Below are positions 24,421 through 37,026 of a DNA stretch of 64,000 bases, piece by piece. The notes beneath the pieces were generated by a model. That model did not search any database. It saw nothing but the letters and a program-made list of their open reading frames with translations, and was not told where the DNA came from. Source of the DNA: Albifimbria verrucaria (taxonomy: Eukaryota; Ascomycota; Sordariomycetes; Hypocreales; Stachybotryaceae); the NCBI GenBank assembly GCA_020081605.1, contig JAHREC010000062.1, forward strand, positions 1,798,001 through 1,862,000, written 5' to 3'. The stretch's first letter is position 1; each line of letters begins with the position of its first letter. The position numbers were made by a program, and so were the translations under genes.

Positions 24421-24815
24421 CGTTGGCGTTGGCGTCGTCTTCTCCTGAATACGTACAGGAGTCGTGCGCCATCAGCAACCGTGGTGCAAGGCGCGATCTA
24501 TGCTTGATCCGTCGCTTGGTTCTGCCAGCCAGATGACGGAAGCTCGTTCTCTTTGCCCGTACCGTAGACAAGCGTAGGCTCCTCCATCATCCCAACTTTG
24601 CCTGCTGGCCAATCGTTGATCCCGGTAGCACACCGTTGCTGTCAAGTTCCACACTGGTCCCCTCCCATGCCCCATCTCACGGGCTGAGGAAGCGGTTCTT
24701 GGCCTGGGAGTGCTCAGAACCCTGCCTGGCACGGGCGAGGATGGATACCTCTCTCAGCCCCATGCGTCATCAGGGTTCGGGCGTCTCTGCTACAGTTGAC
24801 TTGGAACGAGAAGCA

Positions 24816-24842
24816 AAAAATAATAATGATAATAATAATAAA
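24816..24842 (+). repeat. AAT microsatellite
   Basis: A short AAT run with one GAT interruption, directly before the tRNA-like sequence at 24843. Confidence 0.85.
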
Positions 24843-27146
24843 AGCTGCGTCCGTAGCCCGACGGGTAATGCGTATCTGACACTAAGCCCTGGGCGATATG
24901 GTGACCTTTCAGTTCGCATCTCTTCCCGAATTCAATATTTTAATTTAACATATGCGCGAGAAGAAGACCCTACGGGGAGCCAGCAGGCTGGGCTTGCAGC
25001 CCGCCCCCGACAGTGGGAGGAGAGAGCGCACGTCGAGATGAGACGAACACATCGCGATGCACTCATGTTTCACAGCGCCAACAACCCTGGCCCCATCTCT
25101 GCCATCGTGTAGGCCGGCTAGGTACGAGGCCAGGGGCCCAGCCGCACCACTACACAGCCCATCACCGCATGCACTGCGAGTACCCGCGTTGGAAAGCTGC
25201 AGGCCATTGGTGATCCCCATGAAGATCGTGCCAACCCATTGCAGCAGTCGCGGCATGGATCCCGGGAGGCGGAGGTACATGTGGGTGAGGGCGGCCGCTG
25301 TACGGATTACCATGGACCATAAGCCGTCGACTGTCCAATGTTGTCTGCACCTCACGGAGCCTCACGCTTAAGGTTAACTCGTCTAATATGCCATTTGCCC
25401 GTGTCATACCGCGAACCTGTACCTTGCCATTGCAGGCAACGAACCCAGTCCCCTGTCCTGTCGCGCCTCGGTTCCGGTGATTCAAACCAGCACCCTCCTC
25501 AGTCGCACCCTTCGTTGTAAGACTTATTGGGTGTGTGAGTGATTGTTGACGGAGTCACCGGATCGACAGACAGGCACTCATAAGCCCATTCCCCAGTGGG
25601 TGTTAAGCTTGCAGGCTGCACGGTAATCAAACCCAGTTATGCCTCGCCGGGTGGAGGACAGGGAGCCATCGTGTGGAGATGCACGGTAAGACGTCTGCCA
25701 TGAGCTCGATTTCCACGTGGTGCACGGCTCAGGGCATGCGTGCGCCGGACTCTAGGCCCTCCATTTCCTCCTCATTCAGGATAAGAGCTACCCAGCCAAG
25801 CCCAGGCCAGGAGCCGAGGGCCGCCGCGCATCGTACCTTGCCCCGACTCTGCGTCCACGACTGGTCGGGGCGTCTGTCTGAGGCAGAAAGGAGACGGACC
25901 GCATGCACGGGATCGAGGGCAACAGTCAACATGATGCCTTACCTCAACCTCTCACCAAGAGCCAACAACATGTCTGAGACAGGATTCGCTGGTATATATA
26001 GAGACAGCCTAACTTCATCTCCAGCCCGTACTAGCGAGCCCGCCGTCACGAGAGAAAGGGCAGTTGTCACGTCGATGTGCTTTAGCCGGATGCACATTGG
26101 TGTTATTCTTGTACCGGTCTGCCTCGTACAGGATCGACTAAAGCAGAGCGTGGATCCAATCATGTAGTCTCATGTCCTTCCCCATTGATTCGAACCATTA
26201 AGGCGGCGCCACCTTCTTTAGTTGAGATCGACTTTAATCCACCAGTGGCAGCCCCAAATCTCGTCCCGAAATATCTTCCGTGCACATTTTGGCCTTGGAA
26301 TCACTCCAACCGAGATTGGCTGCCGTGCTCAGCCCAACAAGGCCATGATCGTTGAAGCGCGTCACACGCCACGGACTCTGTGTGGCGCCCAAGAACGACG
26401 CCAAGGAGGACCCCATCCACAGCACATTTGCCCGCACGGATGGCTTCCTCGACTTTCCGGTCCAACCCCTCAACCACACGGGGGCGCGGAGCTGGAGAAG
26501 GCTGCGATGTGCTTTGGGGAGCAAATGGTTTGTTTAAGTCGAGGGCATGGGCTGGGAGATGAGAGTGTTGTCCATTGCTTACATGGCCTTGCGTGTGCTT
26601 ACTCGTCCATGGCAGTTCGGTGACGGATGATACTCTCCACCAGGCAACCCAAACCAGGCTACAAGCTTATCTGATGAACTACCATGTCTTCTTGAGATGA
26701 AGTCCACGGAGACTAGCGAGGCCGGCCGCCCCTTATCACCGGCATCGTGGCTTGCAGGATTGAGAGCGACGGCTCGGTCTGTCTGTTTAATCGTCAGGGT
26801 CAACTTGGGGTTTCGGCGCCTGATGGTTCGGTTATGCTAGTTACAGACGCCAAGTTAATCACCCGCTGCTATATTCCGACGGTTAGTGACCTAGGCTGGC
26901 TTCTGACCTCTACCCATGGTCGGGGCCTCCCTGACATGGTGGCGGGGCCGGCAGACGCCAATGATTGACCCGCTCCTGGCCCCTTGGACAAGACTGGACA
27001 GACGAACTGAGTGCTGAGTATCCAAGATTCTGGACCCCATGTCCTCAGTATGCACCAGTCGCATGGGACCTGAGCAAGGCCGTCCTATCTCCAACCTGAC
27101 TCAGGCAGATATTTGATGAGGGTAGCAACGCAACTCGGCCGGGACT

Positions 27147-27200
27147 ACACACACACACACACACATACACACACACGCACACATATACAACACACCCACA
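27147..27200. repeat. AC dinucleotide microsatellite
   Basis: An AC run with scattered AT and GC interruptions. It produces the Thr-His and Cys-Val repeat ORFs in this area. Confidence 0.95.
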
Positions 27201-29444
27201 TATCCACCTGTGCTGCTTCGCCTCTGCCAGATTGGCAGAGGCCAGGGAAGACAAGGGTGTCGCACAGGTTGCTCTTTTGGTGTGCGATGCAACGTCTAGG
27301 TTGCAGGGGTAAAAGAGAAGGAGGAGGGGTGTACATACCAGGATACCCTGTTAAGGTGACAAGGCCCTTGCTTAACCACGCGACGACGTACTCCGTACCT
27401 CCAAGGAGGCACTCATCCAGCTGGCGGGCACATGCATGCTTCATGTATTGGACGAGAGAAGGGAGGGGGCGCATGGATCAGGTCCGTGGTTGGGGTCTAG
27501 GCGTGCAAAATCATCATTATTGAAGAGAACCGTTGTCACCGGCAAGGTATTGAAGCTTGCGCTTCTTAGGGATAGTTGCGTTGCCCTGGCATGAGGCATG
27601 GTTCTTGTTGTTGTTGTCGCCATTGTGTCGCTGCTGTGTGGATTTGTCAGTAGCGACATTTTTCGTCATCTCGCGAGCAATACGATCACATACGTATGCG
27701 AAGACGTACGAGCCGCGCCCTTGCTAGACACGTCCTAAACCCCTTGGGACTTTTTTCAACGGCAAAGCTTTGATCTTTGAGTCTCTCGTGAGTCACAACG
27801 TCTGGTAGCTAAGCACTAATCGATGCTTCTTCCTAGATCTGTATCTCCATGGAGCATCAGCTCGAAGCCAGCTCTGCCAGCTCTGCATCGAGGGCGTTGA
27901 GCATGAGACCTCACGCGACACAATGGGGAGTGCTGATTGGCTGCAGCTGAGGTTCTGCCGTTAGTGCGCCTCTTCTCTTTTGGACAGCAGCAGAGCCGAT
28001 GGGCTGAAGGCAGACATGTCTTACGAGTGAGCCATGGCGCTCTGTAACGTGGCATCCGGGCTCAGCCTATGGTCTCCGGTCGGGGAACCGACTAGCGCTG
28101 GGCAACACTGACTGGCCGAGCCGAGTCTTCGAGACTCATCTTCAGCCCTACGATGCTCTCCTCCCGCCGCAGGTCCCCGACGGTCCCAAGGCCACGGTTC
28201 ATCAGGGTCCTACGCCGCGATCGAGCCACTGCTTGGTAATCGCTTACACACTGGATGGTGTGTGTCGTGCGATTTTCCCATGCATCTGATGGCAGGTAAC
28301 GACGTCCAAACAAGCATCGGGAACAAGCTTTAAACGGGCCGAATAGACAGAACGTCTTCCCACACATTCGGGTTTAGGACGCCACCCCCTGGATGCGTCT
28401 CTCCACGTCGTAGTTTGCAGGAACTCGATCTGCCGCCTTCGGCTCCGACAATCTTTAATCCATTCTTTATTTTTAAAACAAATTCTCCGGTAGGATGTCT
28501 CAATCAATCGCATCGAGCCTTTGTGTATAGATGTCTCTTTCACTTGGGCATTTCAGCCGCCGATGCCGAATTAGGCATCGGTTTCTGGGTTGATACCTAG
28601 ACCCTGGTACCTCAGAGCTGACATAACAACCAGTGGCACTCAGGTAGCGACTGTCCTGATTGCTCCAAGGTGCACAATGCACAGCATAGGTACCTACATA
28701 CCACCTTACCTCCCACCTGCCTGTACGTACCTTAGGTAACAACATTTGTATTTTAGGCAACAGCACCACAACCTCAGGAACCAACCAAGGTAGCCTATCC
28801 AATGGCCAATGGCCTTGCCTAACACGACCATTGACCATCCGAGGTGCATTTCACCAATGACATCTTCACAATTGACGCACGCATTCCTGATTCTCTGCAA
28901 CCACAACGATAGATAACCTCATGTCGTCAGCACCGGTCTGACCGCCATCGGCACGGATGAGCCGCCCCGTCGGACCAAGGTCTATGGCTGGAATTGACCC
29001 CCAAAGTCGCTTCAAGTTCTAGGTTGCAACTACTTGGTATCTACACACCATCCGAGGTGCACATTTGCCTTGCTCGCATGGCCCAGCCTCTTCCGGGCTG
29101 TCCTTGGCCCTCCCTCACGCCGGGAGCATGACGTCGCTGGGACCTTTGGCGAGATGCCACATTCGGGGAAGCATTCGGCTGTACTGTCGATGGCTTCCAC
29201 ACGCCCGTGCCCGGCTCGGGTTGGATTCGTGCAATGGTGGGTTCGATTTGCATTCACGCCGACAGCACAGCCCTGACATCCGAACTTTTGCAATCTACTG
29301 TGAACTTAGTTTGAATGGCCCCTTGTGTACTGAACATCTCGCTTCGAGATACAAAGGGTGCTTGTCTACAGGTATAGTTACAGAATTTTGTACAAAGTGA
29401 CACCGGTCTCGGTGCCTAGCCCATCCCCGGACGACACCACGTAA

Positions 29445-30140
29445 CTAGAACTTGGACATTATCTCCGCCTCGCGCTCTGCCCTTCGCTCCGCAGACCGCT
29501 TTTTGAATTGAACCTCAGCCCTGCGCCTCTCGCCACCGTCAATCTTTCGCCCGCGCTGCATTGTCCACATGCCCTCGACTGCGCTGACTATTGATCCACC
29601 CTCGTTAGGCAAGGCCTGGACGTAGGGGCCGCTGATTGTGTTCATGCCAAGCACCTTGTAGCCAACCGGTCGAGTCAGCTTTGTAGGAGGCTCCGCGACA
29701 TCCGCATCTTCGAACGGCACGTTGACTACCCATTTCGAGTCACTAGTGCTTCCTGCAGGTGGCGTCGCAACCTTCAGCAGAGCCTTTCCGTCTTTGACGA
29801 ATTCAAAGTCTCCTCCAGGTCCAAGGTCGTTCCTTCTGTATCGGTCCAGCCAGTTGAGTAGATAACGACGCCGGCGAGGTGGTTCAATGCCAAGTTCCTT
29901 CATTTCGTTGGACCCCAGAGAAAACAGAGACTCCCAGGTTGGGAATTTGGATGCGTGCTTGCTCATGTCGCGACCAATCAAGCTCAAAAATGTCTGGACA
30001 TCAGGCACGAATGGTTTGGGACTCGGTATCGAAGGCTGGCGTCTCGATTTGTGAAGCCATCGGACCTGGTTCGCGCCCGCAAACTTGGGCGTCGAAGTAA
30101 GGAGGCCGACGAGCGGTCGGAGTGACGAGGACGACTTCAT
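29445..30140 (-). CDS. FYV4: Mitochondrial small ribosomal subunit protein mS41 (IGR motif, Fyv4)
   Basis: Mitoribosomal protein mS41 of the small subunit. An N-terminal presequence rich in Ser/Arg (MKSSSSLRPLVGLL, RWLHKSRRQ) fits mitochondrial import. The IGR/SAM-like motif follows at about residues 45-100: FLSLIGRDMSKHASKFPTWE, SLFSLGSNEMKELGIEPPRR, RRYLLNWLDRYR. The C-terminal half includes LTRPVGYKVLGMNTISGPYV and a basic helix (RSAERRAEREAEIMSKF). It is a single exon of 231 codons with no frame break, so it is one of the few intact genes here. It is head-to-head with IRC20. Confidence 0.93.
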   Translation of the reverse strand: MKSSSSLRPLVGLLTSTPKFAGANQVRWLHKSRRQPSIPSPKPFVPDVQTFLSLIGRDMSKHASKFPTWESLFSLGSNEMKELGIEPPRRRRYLLNWLDRYRRNDLGPGGDFEFVKDGKALLKVATPPAGSTSDSKWVVNVPFEDADVAEPPTKLTRPVGYKVLGMNTISGPYVQALPNEGGSIVSAVEGMWTMQRGRKIDGGERRRAEVQFKKRSAERRAEREAEIMSKF

Positions 30141-30576
30141 TCTGGCTGCACATCAATGTGATCAGTATTTTGATTATCGTCTCTGATAGGTCTTATAGTA
30201 GAGAGAATCCTACCTCCTAGACAGGCCTGGGATGTGACCTGACTGTGATACGCGGTCGATGCTTCACGACAGTAGTTTGCAGAGCTTCACCCGAGAAATT
30301 TGAGAGCTCAAAATTAGATAAGCAAGGCTGTTGGCTCGGTTAGCGCGACTGATGTCTTGGCGTCTGAGGAATAGTTATCGACTGGTGTTGTCTTATCGGG
30401 GTAGTGGGGCTGGATTAGGCTGACATCCCCGAATCAATTCAGAGGCAACTCGCCTTCCATCTTTCATTCCCTTCATCATGCAATCGTCCTGTGGCGTGTT
30501 ATTTCGCTCATGGGAATCGCCAGATATGCTTGGGAGCCTTCGACCTGGCTCGTGAGATTAGAACGGACACCATTTA
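30141..30576. promoter_or_regulatory. Divergent promoter between mS41 and IRC20
   Basis: 435 bp shared by two divergent genes. It contains several TTATCG/GATAGG words (near 30173, 30186, 30374 and 30391) similar to GATA-type elements. No gene fits here. Confidence 0.5.
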
Positions 30577-33500
30577 ATGGCTCCAACACGGCCGACGGCT
30601 CGTAAGCCGTGGTTCTGGGGAGCGCCACTGGTGGAAGTTGGATTCGATGGTTTGCGCACTCCGTTTTCCCCGCCGTATTTGACTAAGGTATCTAATTTTC
30701 TCCATAGCTTTCTTGCCGGAATCTATTCTAAATCACTTCCGATCGCTACCACTAGATAGTGAATCGCAAAACGATGATCCTCAGCCCTCCTCATCCGACG
30801 AACGGTCCGTAAAGCGGCGCAAGATTGATAACTCATTCGTATCCCCAATAGCTATAGCCCAGGGATCGCTTTCTTTTCACGCCGATGCCGAGAGAATGTT
30901 TCCGAGGCGAGAAAAACAGTGCATCCCAATGTGGGCGAACATCTCAGCTTTCGTCTTGACAACGGACAGCTTTTCTTGCTTTCGCAAACTAAGTCAAAGC
31001 TAGAACGCCTCAAGGCCCGGGTTTCTGTGAAAGACGATGATATTACTGGGAATGTTGGCGCTATCACCGAGGTTGCCGGAGAGAACAGCTCGGCGGCAGG
31101 TGCGATTTGGTCCGATGTCGTGCTATTCCTGGAGCAAAGTGGTACAACTGTGACAGCCAAATTCGAATTCCAGCTCTGGTGGAACGATACCCCATCACCT
31201 TTCATGCCTTTGAGATCTAGCAAGGAACAAGTTACTAGCAAGACCCTAATCCGTCAATTCTTCCTCGCGGAGAGCCTACCAATGGCTTCAGTGTGCGGTC
31301 ACCAAGGAATTTTTACGAGGCAGCACACACGCCGTCCAAGGATGACGAGACTCCACTTTCAATTGATGTCCCTGGGCTATATGCGACTCTGTTTCCATAC
31401 CAGAAAAGGACTTTGCAATGGCTCTTGAATCGAGAGGGGGTTCAATGGTCCTCATCCCAATTGGCGCTTGAAGCCCGGCTGGATGACAGAAACAATTCCT
31501 CAAAGTCCGACACCTTGCGTATAGTCAGAGATGAGAACGATAATGAAGTCTACTTGAGTGACGTATTCCAGGCCATCACAAAGGACCCTACCGCCTATCG
31601 ACAAATTGGACTCGGAGTCAAAGGCGGCATCTTGGCCGAGGAGATGGGCCTTGGCAAAACTCTCGAGATTCTTGGTTTAATTCTCTTGCACACTCGTAAC
31701 GATTTCGCTCCAGCAACTCCAAATGGGGCAACCTCTGAAACCATTCCCAGCGGTGCGACTTTGATTGTCTCTCCAGAGTCCTTGAGGGCGCAATGGCTGT
31801 CGGAAATTACACGGCACGCCCCTGGTCTTCGCGTGAAATACTATGAAGGGTGTAAAAGCTTGGTGAAGAAGCCAACGAGGAACTAGCTGCCGATCTGGCC
31901 GGCTTTGACATTGTTATTACCACGTATAGCGTATTGTCGGCCGAAATTCATTTCGCAGCCGAGCCTCCTCAGCGGTCGCGCAGACATGAACGAGTGTATC
32001 CACGAACAAAGTCTCCTCTTGTTCAGATATCCTGGTGGAGAGTTTGTTTGGACGAGGCTCAGATGATCGAAAATGGTTTCAGTCAAGCAGCTTCAGTTGC
32101 ACGGATGATTCCACGTACGAACTCGTGGGGTATCACTGGCACGCCGGTTAGAGACGACGTCAAGGATTTGTTCGGACTTCTGCTATTCCTGCGCTATGAA
32201 CCATACTGCTCTAATTCCCTCGCATGGCAAGGGCTTCTTGCCGAGGATAAAGGCGCATTTCAACAACTGTTCAATTCGATATCTCTCCGGCACACAAAGG
32301 CTATGGTACGCGATGAGATCGACCTACCTCCCCAGAAACGATTTGTGATTAGCATGCCATTTACCGCGGTCGAGGAACAACACTACCAATCCCTTTTCAA
32401 GGAAATGGCGGAGGCATGCCAACTCACTGTTGATGGTGGACCAGCCATTGATGACTGGGACGCCCAGGATCATGTTGAAGCCATGAGAACCTGGCTTGAT
32501 CGACTGAGGCAGACCGCACTGCATCCAGAGGTTGGAGTTTATAACCGTCGCATTCTGGGCCAGAATAGAAACCGACCGATGAGGACGGTCGATGAAGTAC
32601 TCGATGCCATGCTTGAACAGAGTGAAAGCGCCATCAGAAGTGAAGAGAGAGCATTTCTCTCTACTAAGCTAACGAGAGGGCAGCTTTATGAAAATGGTCC
32701 GCGAGTCAAGGAAGCGCTCGCTATCTGGGAAAGTGTGAGGAACGAGACTGCCAAACTGGTCACTGAAGCACGGGACAATGTGAAGGATGCTGCTCGAAAG
32801 CAAGGAATTAATCCAGGCCAAGAAGACGATGCTGACTTGAGTGTTTCGGATTCCGACGATGATGACCTGATTGGGTCTGACAAGAAAGAACGTACGTCCG
32901 AGCATCGTCGTAGGCTTCGTGGGGCTTTGGAACTACATCACAAAGCTGTGTTTTTCTGCGCCAATGCATACTTTCAAATTTCGGGAGATCCAGAAATGAC
33001 GGAGCCAGGCTCAGACGAGTTTCAAGGCTTGAAGAAGCTGGAGGAAGAAGGATATGAGGACGCCAAGGTGCTTCGTAGGGAACTCTTGCGTGGGTCCCAC
33101 GGCAAGGTCAACCGACTCATGAGGATCTTGACCGAAAAGGCCTCCAACCAATCTTTCACGGAAATTCCTGAGCTCGCCATTGACGGAGAGGTTGGTATCG
33201 AGACTGGCACCATTGTCAATAGGCTTGAGGCCCTTTATGGGGATTTGAATTCACAAGCAGACCTCCTTGACGAATGGAGGGAGCATGTTGTGCAACTTCT
33301 ATTGCGGCCCTTGGTTGATGAGGAAGGTGAGGTTGAGACAACCGGCGAAGAACTGATGGACTCGGCCAAAATGCAAGAGGAATTGATGGTCTATGTCCAA
33401 GCCCTTCGTGCTGTTATTGCCGATCGTCAAGAGGCAATTACTGGACAGTCCAACGAGTTGGTCAGGTATGAGACGGATACCTCTTTAAGAATGGCCAAGG

Positions 33501-35231
33501 AGGGTGACGGGCCGGCCCCGAGACCCTTATCGAGTTATTTGGAAAACGAGCCATGATGAAGCCGCAAGTCGTCCGGACGACTATGCGAGGCTCTATTGGC
33601 GATTTTCGGAGCTTGCAAACACGCTTAGCACGCGCAACGAAGGACCCGAATCATGAAGCCACGCCTCGTGAACTCATGGAACTCAGAATTGCCTCTAGAC
33701 AGCTTACAGCCACGCAGTCATCGATCAACGAGCAAAACAAAGCCATCATATCATTGGAGTCTGAAATAGAATCCTTTACCGCGACTATGAATGCTCGACT
33801 TGAGTATTACCGCCAGCTGCAAGCCGTCTCCGATTCAGTAAACCCTTACGATGGACCCAAAACCGAAGAAGCTATGTCGAAGCTTCAGAACCTAGAAAAC
33901 GACAGTTGGCGCAAGTTTTCGTCTGCACAAGCCAAGCACAGATACCGTAAGTTTCAATCTTCCGTATGTGTAAGCACAGAGCTGCGACTGACTTCTCGGT
34001 AGTTCTAAACCTCAAGGAGGCTGGCACAAAGTCGAACGAGCCCCGAATGTGCGTGATCTGTCAAATGCCATTTGTTACCGGCGTTTTGACAGTGTGTGGA
34101 CACCAATTCTGTAAAGAGTGCATGATGTTGTGGTTCAAAGCCCATCATAATTGTCCTGTTTGCAAACGAGCTTTGAAAATGTCCAATCTGCACGACATCA
34201 CTATCAAGCCTCAGCAGCTGCAAGTTCACAGCGATGAGTCACGTCATGAGCAGGCAGACCAAGCTGAAAGTAGGCAGAGTGGGCGGAATGACACCCGAAA
34301 AACACCATGATATATTCCGAGTTTAACTCTGAGAAACTGGAAGAGATCAAGAACGTTGAGCTTAGTGGGCCATCATTCACTACCAAAGTCGACACGTTGG
34401 TACGACACATCCTGTGGCTGAGAGAGTCCGACCCAGGGCCAAATCCATCATCTTCTCACAGTAAGTCAAGCATAGTGCTCAGAATTTACTCGCGAACTAT
34501 AGCTGATTAGGCTTTCAAAGGTACAAGGATTTTCTAGGTGTACTCCAGAACGCATTCAGACGGTTTCGGATAGGTTACGCCTCAATTGATGAACAAAATG
34601 GCATTACGAAATTCAAGAACGATTCCTCTGTCGAATGCTTTCTTCTACATGCCAGAGCTCATTCAAGTGGACTTAATCTTGTCAATGCCAACCACGTATT
34701 CTTATGCGAGCCGCTGCTCAATACCGCATTGGAACTACAGGCAATTGCGCGAGTTGACCGGATAGGACAACAGCATGACACGACGGTGTGGCTTTACCTA
34801 GTATCAGGTACCGTGGAGGAGTCGATTTATAACCTTTCGGTGCAAAGACGGATGAACCACATGGGGAGAAACCTCCTCAAGGGTAAGTCAAAGGAGTCAA
34901 CGCCAGAGCTTCTCGACGCGAGCATTGAAGCGGCGAATACGCTGGAGATGGAGCAAGCTGCCTTGACGAAGCTCATGAGCAAAGACAGAACGGCAGGGGA
35001 GGTGGTGGACAAGAGCGATCTGTGGCAGTGCCTCTTTGGTCATGTAAATAACGACGTGGGCCAGCAACCAGAGCGCGACAAGCGCTTGCAGGAGCAAGCA
35101 GTCATGAGCTATCTTGCAGGGAGGCGGCAGAGGGACGACGATGATGTGCCATGTTACGATGCTATGTGGAACGATGAGCTGGCGCAAAGGAGTTGGCTGC
35201 GCTGGCTGATTTGGACCAGGGAGGGGGTTAG
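30577..35231 (+). CDS. IRC20: SNF2-family helicase with RING finger (Irc20/SHPRH-like)
   Basis: A large Swi2/Snf2 ATPase with an embedded RING finger, like yeast Irc20 and human SHPRH, which act in recombination and damage tolerance with ubiquitin-ligase activity. Walker A is in GGILAEEMGLGKTLEILGL (about 31625). The DEAQ box is WWRVCLDEAQMIENGF (32032), followed by SWGITGTPVRDDVKDLFGLL. The C3HC4 RING is at about 34045-34165 (CVICQMPF, CGHQFCKECM, CPVCKRAL). The helicase C-terminal motif AIARVDRIGQQHDTTVWLYL is at about 34741. Exon 1 is MAPTRPTA (30577-30601); introns are 30602-30707, 33947-34002 and about 34460-34518. One-base breaks are near 30908, 31282, 31861, 33513, 34300, 34438 and 35192. 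Repair of the last moves the stop to 35231 (35262 as read). All catalytic motifs are intact. Confidence 0.93.
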
Positions 35232-35951
35232 TATTACACGAATAGGGTCCCATTCCGGGTGACGAGCTACTTTGGCCTCATGGTGTGAATAGACCAATGT
35301 CGAATTATGAACATGTCATTTGTATTCACTTGTCGCACCCTCAAAATAAAGTATCGAACCGCGGCTGTTGTGAAACGCTTGGGCACTAACAAGACCAAAG
35401 AGGTGGTGTAGCGCGCACTACCCAATTGAGACAGCTTACTGAGTTAGGCAAGGTATGTACTAACGTTGTGTACCTTGAGGGAGGGGGAAGGAAGGGAAGG
35501 GAAGGAAGGTAAGGGTAGGTTTGGGAGCTTCCTTCCCACAAAACCGGTAGCTTCCCTTGCTCACCCTTGTGTCTTTTCATTAATTAATGAGGTGCTGTTC
35601 CTACCTGTTAGTACCTATTAGTACGGTACCTGCTAACAGTACTTCTGTAACGGCAACGGTATATGTAACATGTAATCTTCAGTAAGGCCAGATTTCAACC
35701 CGCCACACCACGCCAATCCACAATTTCCCCAAGCACAGCGAAGCACAAGCACCAGCACCAGCACCAGCACCAGCACCAGCCACCATCATCGGCGTCCACC
35801 ATCCCCAATTCACCTCCTCTCCTCCTCTCTCCTCCTCCAACTTCTTCCATCTTCTATCTTCCCACTCCTCCCTCCTTCTCCCCCTCCCCTCTCCCTCTTC
35901 TCCATCGTCCCTCTCCTCTGGCTCCTGGTTACACGCTTTACTTCGCCCGTC
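35232..35951. promoter_or_regulatory. IRC22 upstream region with CACCAG repeat and CT-rich tract
   Basis: Downstream of IRC20 and upstream of IRC22. TACCT/AGGTA words occur near 35600-35640, a CACCAG repeat at 35745-35782, and a strong CT-rich tract at about 35810-35920 just before the IRC22 start. The CT tract is typical of well-expressed fungal promoters; the minus-strand ORF across it is a composition artefact. Confidence 0.6.
35745..35782 (+). repeat. CACCAG hexanucleotide repeat
   Basis: About six CACCAG copies in the IRC22 upstream region. Confidence 0.9.
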
Positions 35952-37026
35952 ATGTTCATCAAGCCGTCTCTCCTCGCCGTCCTGGCCCTGCAGGTCTTTG
36001 GCGTCATCGCTCAGGTATGTCTGCCCATCTGTCCATCCGGACCGCGAATCCAGCGCTCTCCCCAGGAGCTCCATCTGTGCATCAATCGCAGGGGTTGCGA
36101 CCATAGCTCTTCGCGCACCTCACGTGCTCACGCAATTGACGCGCAAGAGCCATTGATCCCAAGCTCCTTTCTCCGCCGTCGCTGACTCGAAGCTTCCTCA
36201 GGATGATGCTGCTGCCCAGCCTGAACAGCCCGTCTTCAACCCCGCCGAGGCTGCACACATTGAGGCCGACGTCAAGACCACCTTCCCCGATGCCGACATC
36301 TTTGGCGTCAAGCTCGTCAACGGCCGCCCCACGAAGGCCCTCGTCGAGGTCGTCAACCGTGAGAAGGAGGCCATCCAGCTTGCCCTCATCGCTGGCTCCC
36401 TTCACACCACCAAGACTCTGCCCGACGATGCCCCCGCCTACCAGGGCATTCTGCGCAACCTGTCCTCCTCTCAGTACAACCTGCGTATCGAGCCCGGCGA
36501 GACAAAGTCCGTTCCTTTTGCCTTTGCCCAAGATCTGCTGCCCCAGGATGTCCGCGTCCGTCTCTTCGCCGTCCTCATGAGCGACAAGGGTGCCATTCTC
36601 CAGGTCGAGGCCTACAACGACACCGCCGCCATTGTTGACCCCCGTCAGCCTCTTGGATCCCCAGATGTACGTCTGCTTCTCGCTGTGTCTAGTCCTATGC
36701 GCCTTTTCTTTCTCCCTGTCAACTCGCCGCTAATCTCGCCTATTTAGCATCTTCCTCTACCTGTTCCTGTCCGCCGCCTTCTCTGGTCTCCTCTTCTTCG
36801 TCTACAAGACCTGGATCGAGGCTCTGTTCCCCAGGCCAAGCGTACCAAGGCCCCCAAGAAGGTCAAGAAGGTCGCCGACCCTGACGCCGCTCTGTCCGGC
36901 TCCGAGTCCACTGTTGCTGTTGCCACTGGCAGCTACGACGAGAGCTGGATCCCTGACCACCACATCAACCGCCCCACCGCCAAGCGAGTCAAGTCGACCG
37001 CCAGCAAGAAGAAGCTGGTTGAGTAG
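35952..37026 (+). CDS. IRC22: Irc22, ER membrane protein related to TRAP-alpha
   Basis: Fungal Irc22 is an ER membrane protein with distant similarity to the translocon-associated protein alpha subunit. A signal peptide is present (MFIKPSLLAVLALQVFGVIA), cut by intron 1 (36015-36201). The lumenal domain includes FGVKLVNGRPTKALVEVVNR, NREKEAIQLALIAGSL and YNLRIEPGETKSVPFAFAQD, a beta-rich fold, with an N-glycosylation site (NLSS). A transmembrane segment follows (LYLFLSAAFSGLLFFVYKTW) and a basic cytosolic tail ends KKKLVE. Intron 2 is at about 36667-36748. Breaks are near 36750 (by the second splice acceptor) and 36832. Topology matches the family. Confidence 0.9.

Larger units (their letters stand above)
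22488..29444. other. Gene-poor region, about 7 kb, upstream of the bZIP-like gene
   Basis: No gene with recognisable motifs or a plausible exon structure. ORFs up to about 160 codons exist on both strands but have biased composition from repeats. The region holds several microsatellites (GGGGAT, GGCAA/GGGAA, GTC, AAT, AC), AGGTACCT-type words near 23575 and 28590-28740, and a tRNA-like relic at 24843. GC content looks ordinary, with no AT-rich block suggestive of RIP-mutated transposons. Confidence 0.5.

Noticed and set aside
24276..24571. Poly-Arg, poly-Ser and poly-Asp ORFs
   Set aside because: They are translations of the GTC microsatellite in its different frames.
25673..26167. 164-codon plus-strand ORF in the gene-poor region
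   Set aside because: No domain, no typical fungal intron signals and atypical composition; probably chance.
26170..26200. B-box-like GATTCGAACC on the minus strand
   Set aside because: The flanking bases do not form a T stem and no A box is found at the right distance.
27045..27523. Cys-Val and Thr-His repeat ORFs on both strands
   Set aside because: They are produced by the AC microsatellite.
35679..36104. 141-codon minus-strand ORF rich in Glu, Arg and Gly
   Set aside because: It is the reverse strand of the CT-rich IRC22 promoter and CACCAG repeat.
36082..36531. 149-codon minus-strand ORF
   Set aside because: It is antisense to IRC22 exon 2, which has clear family motifs.
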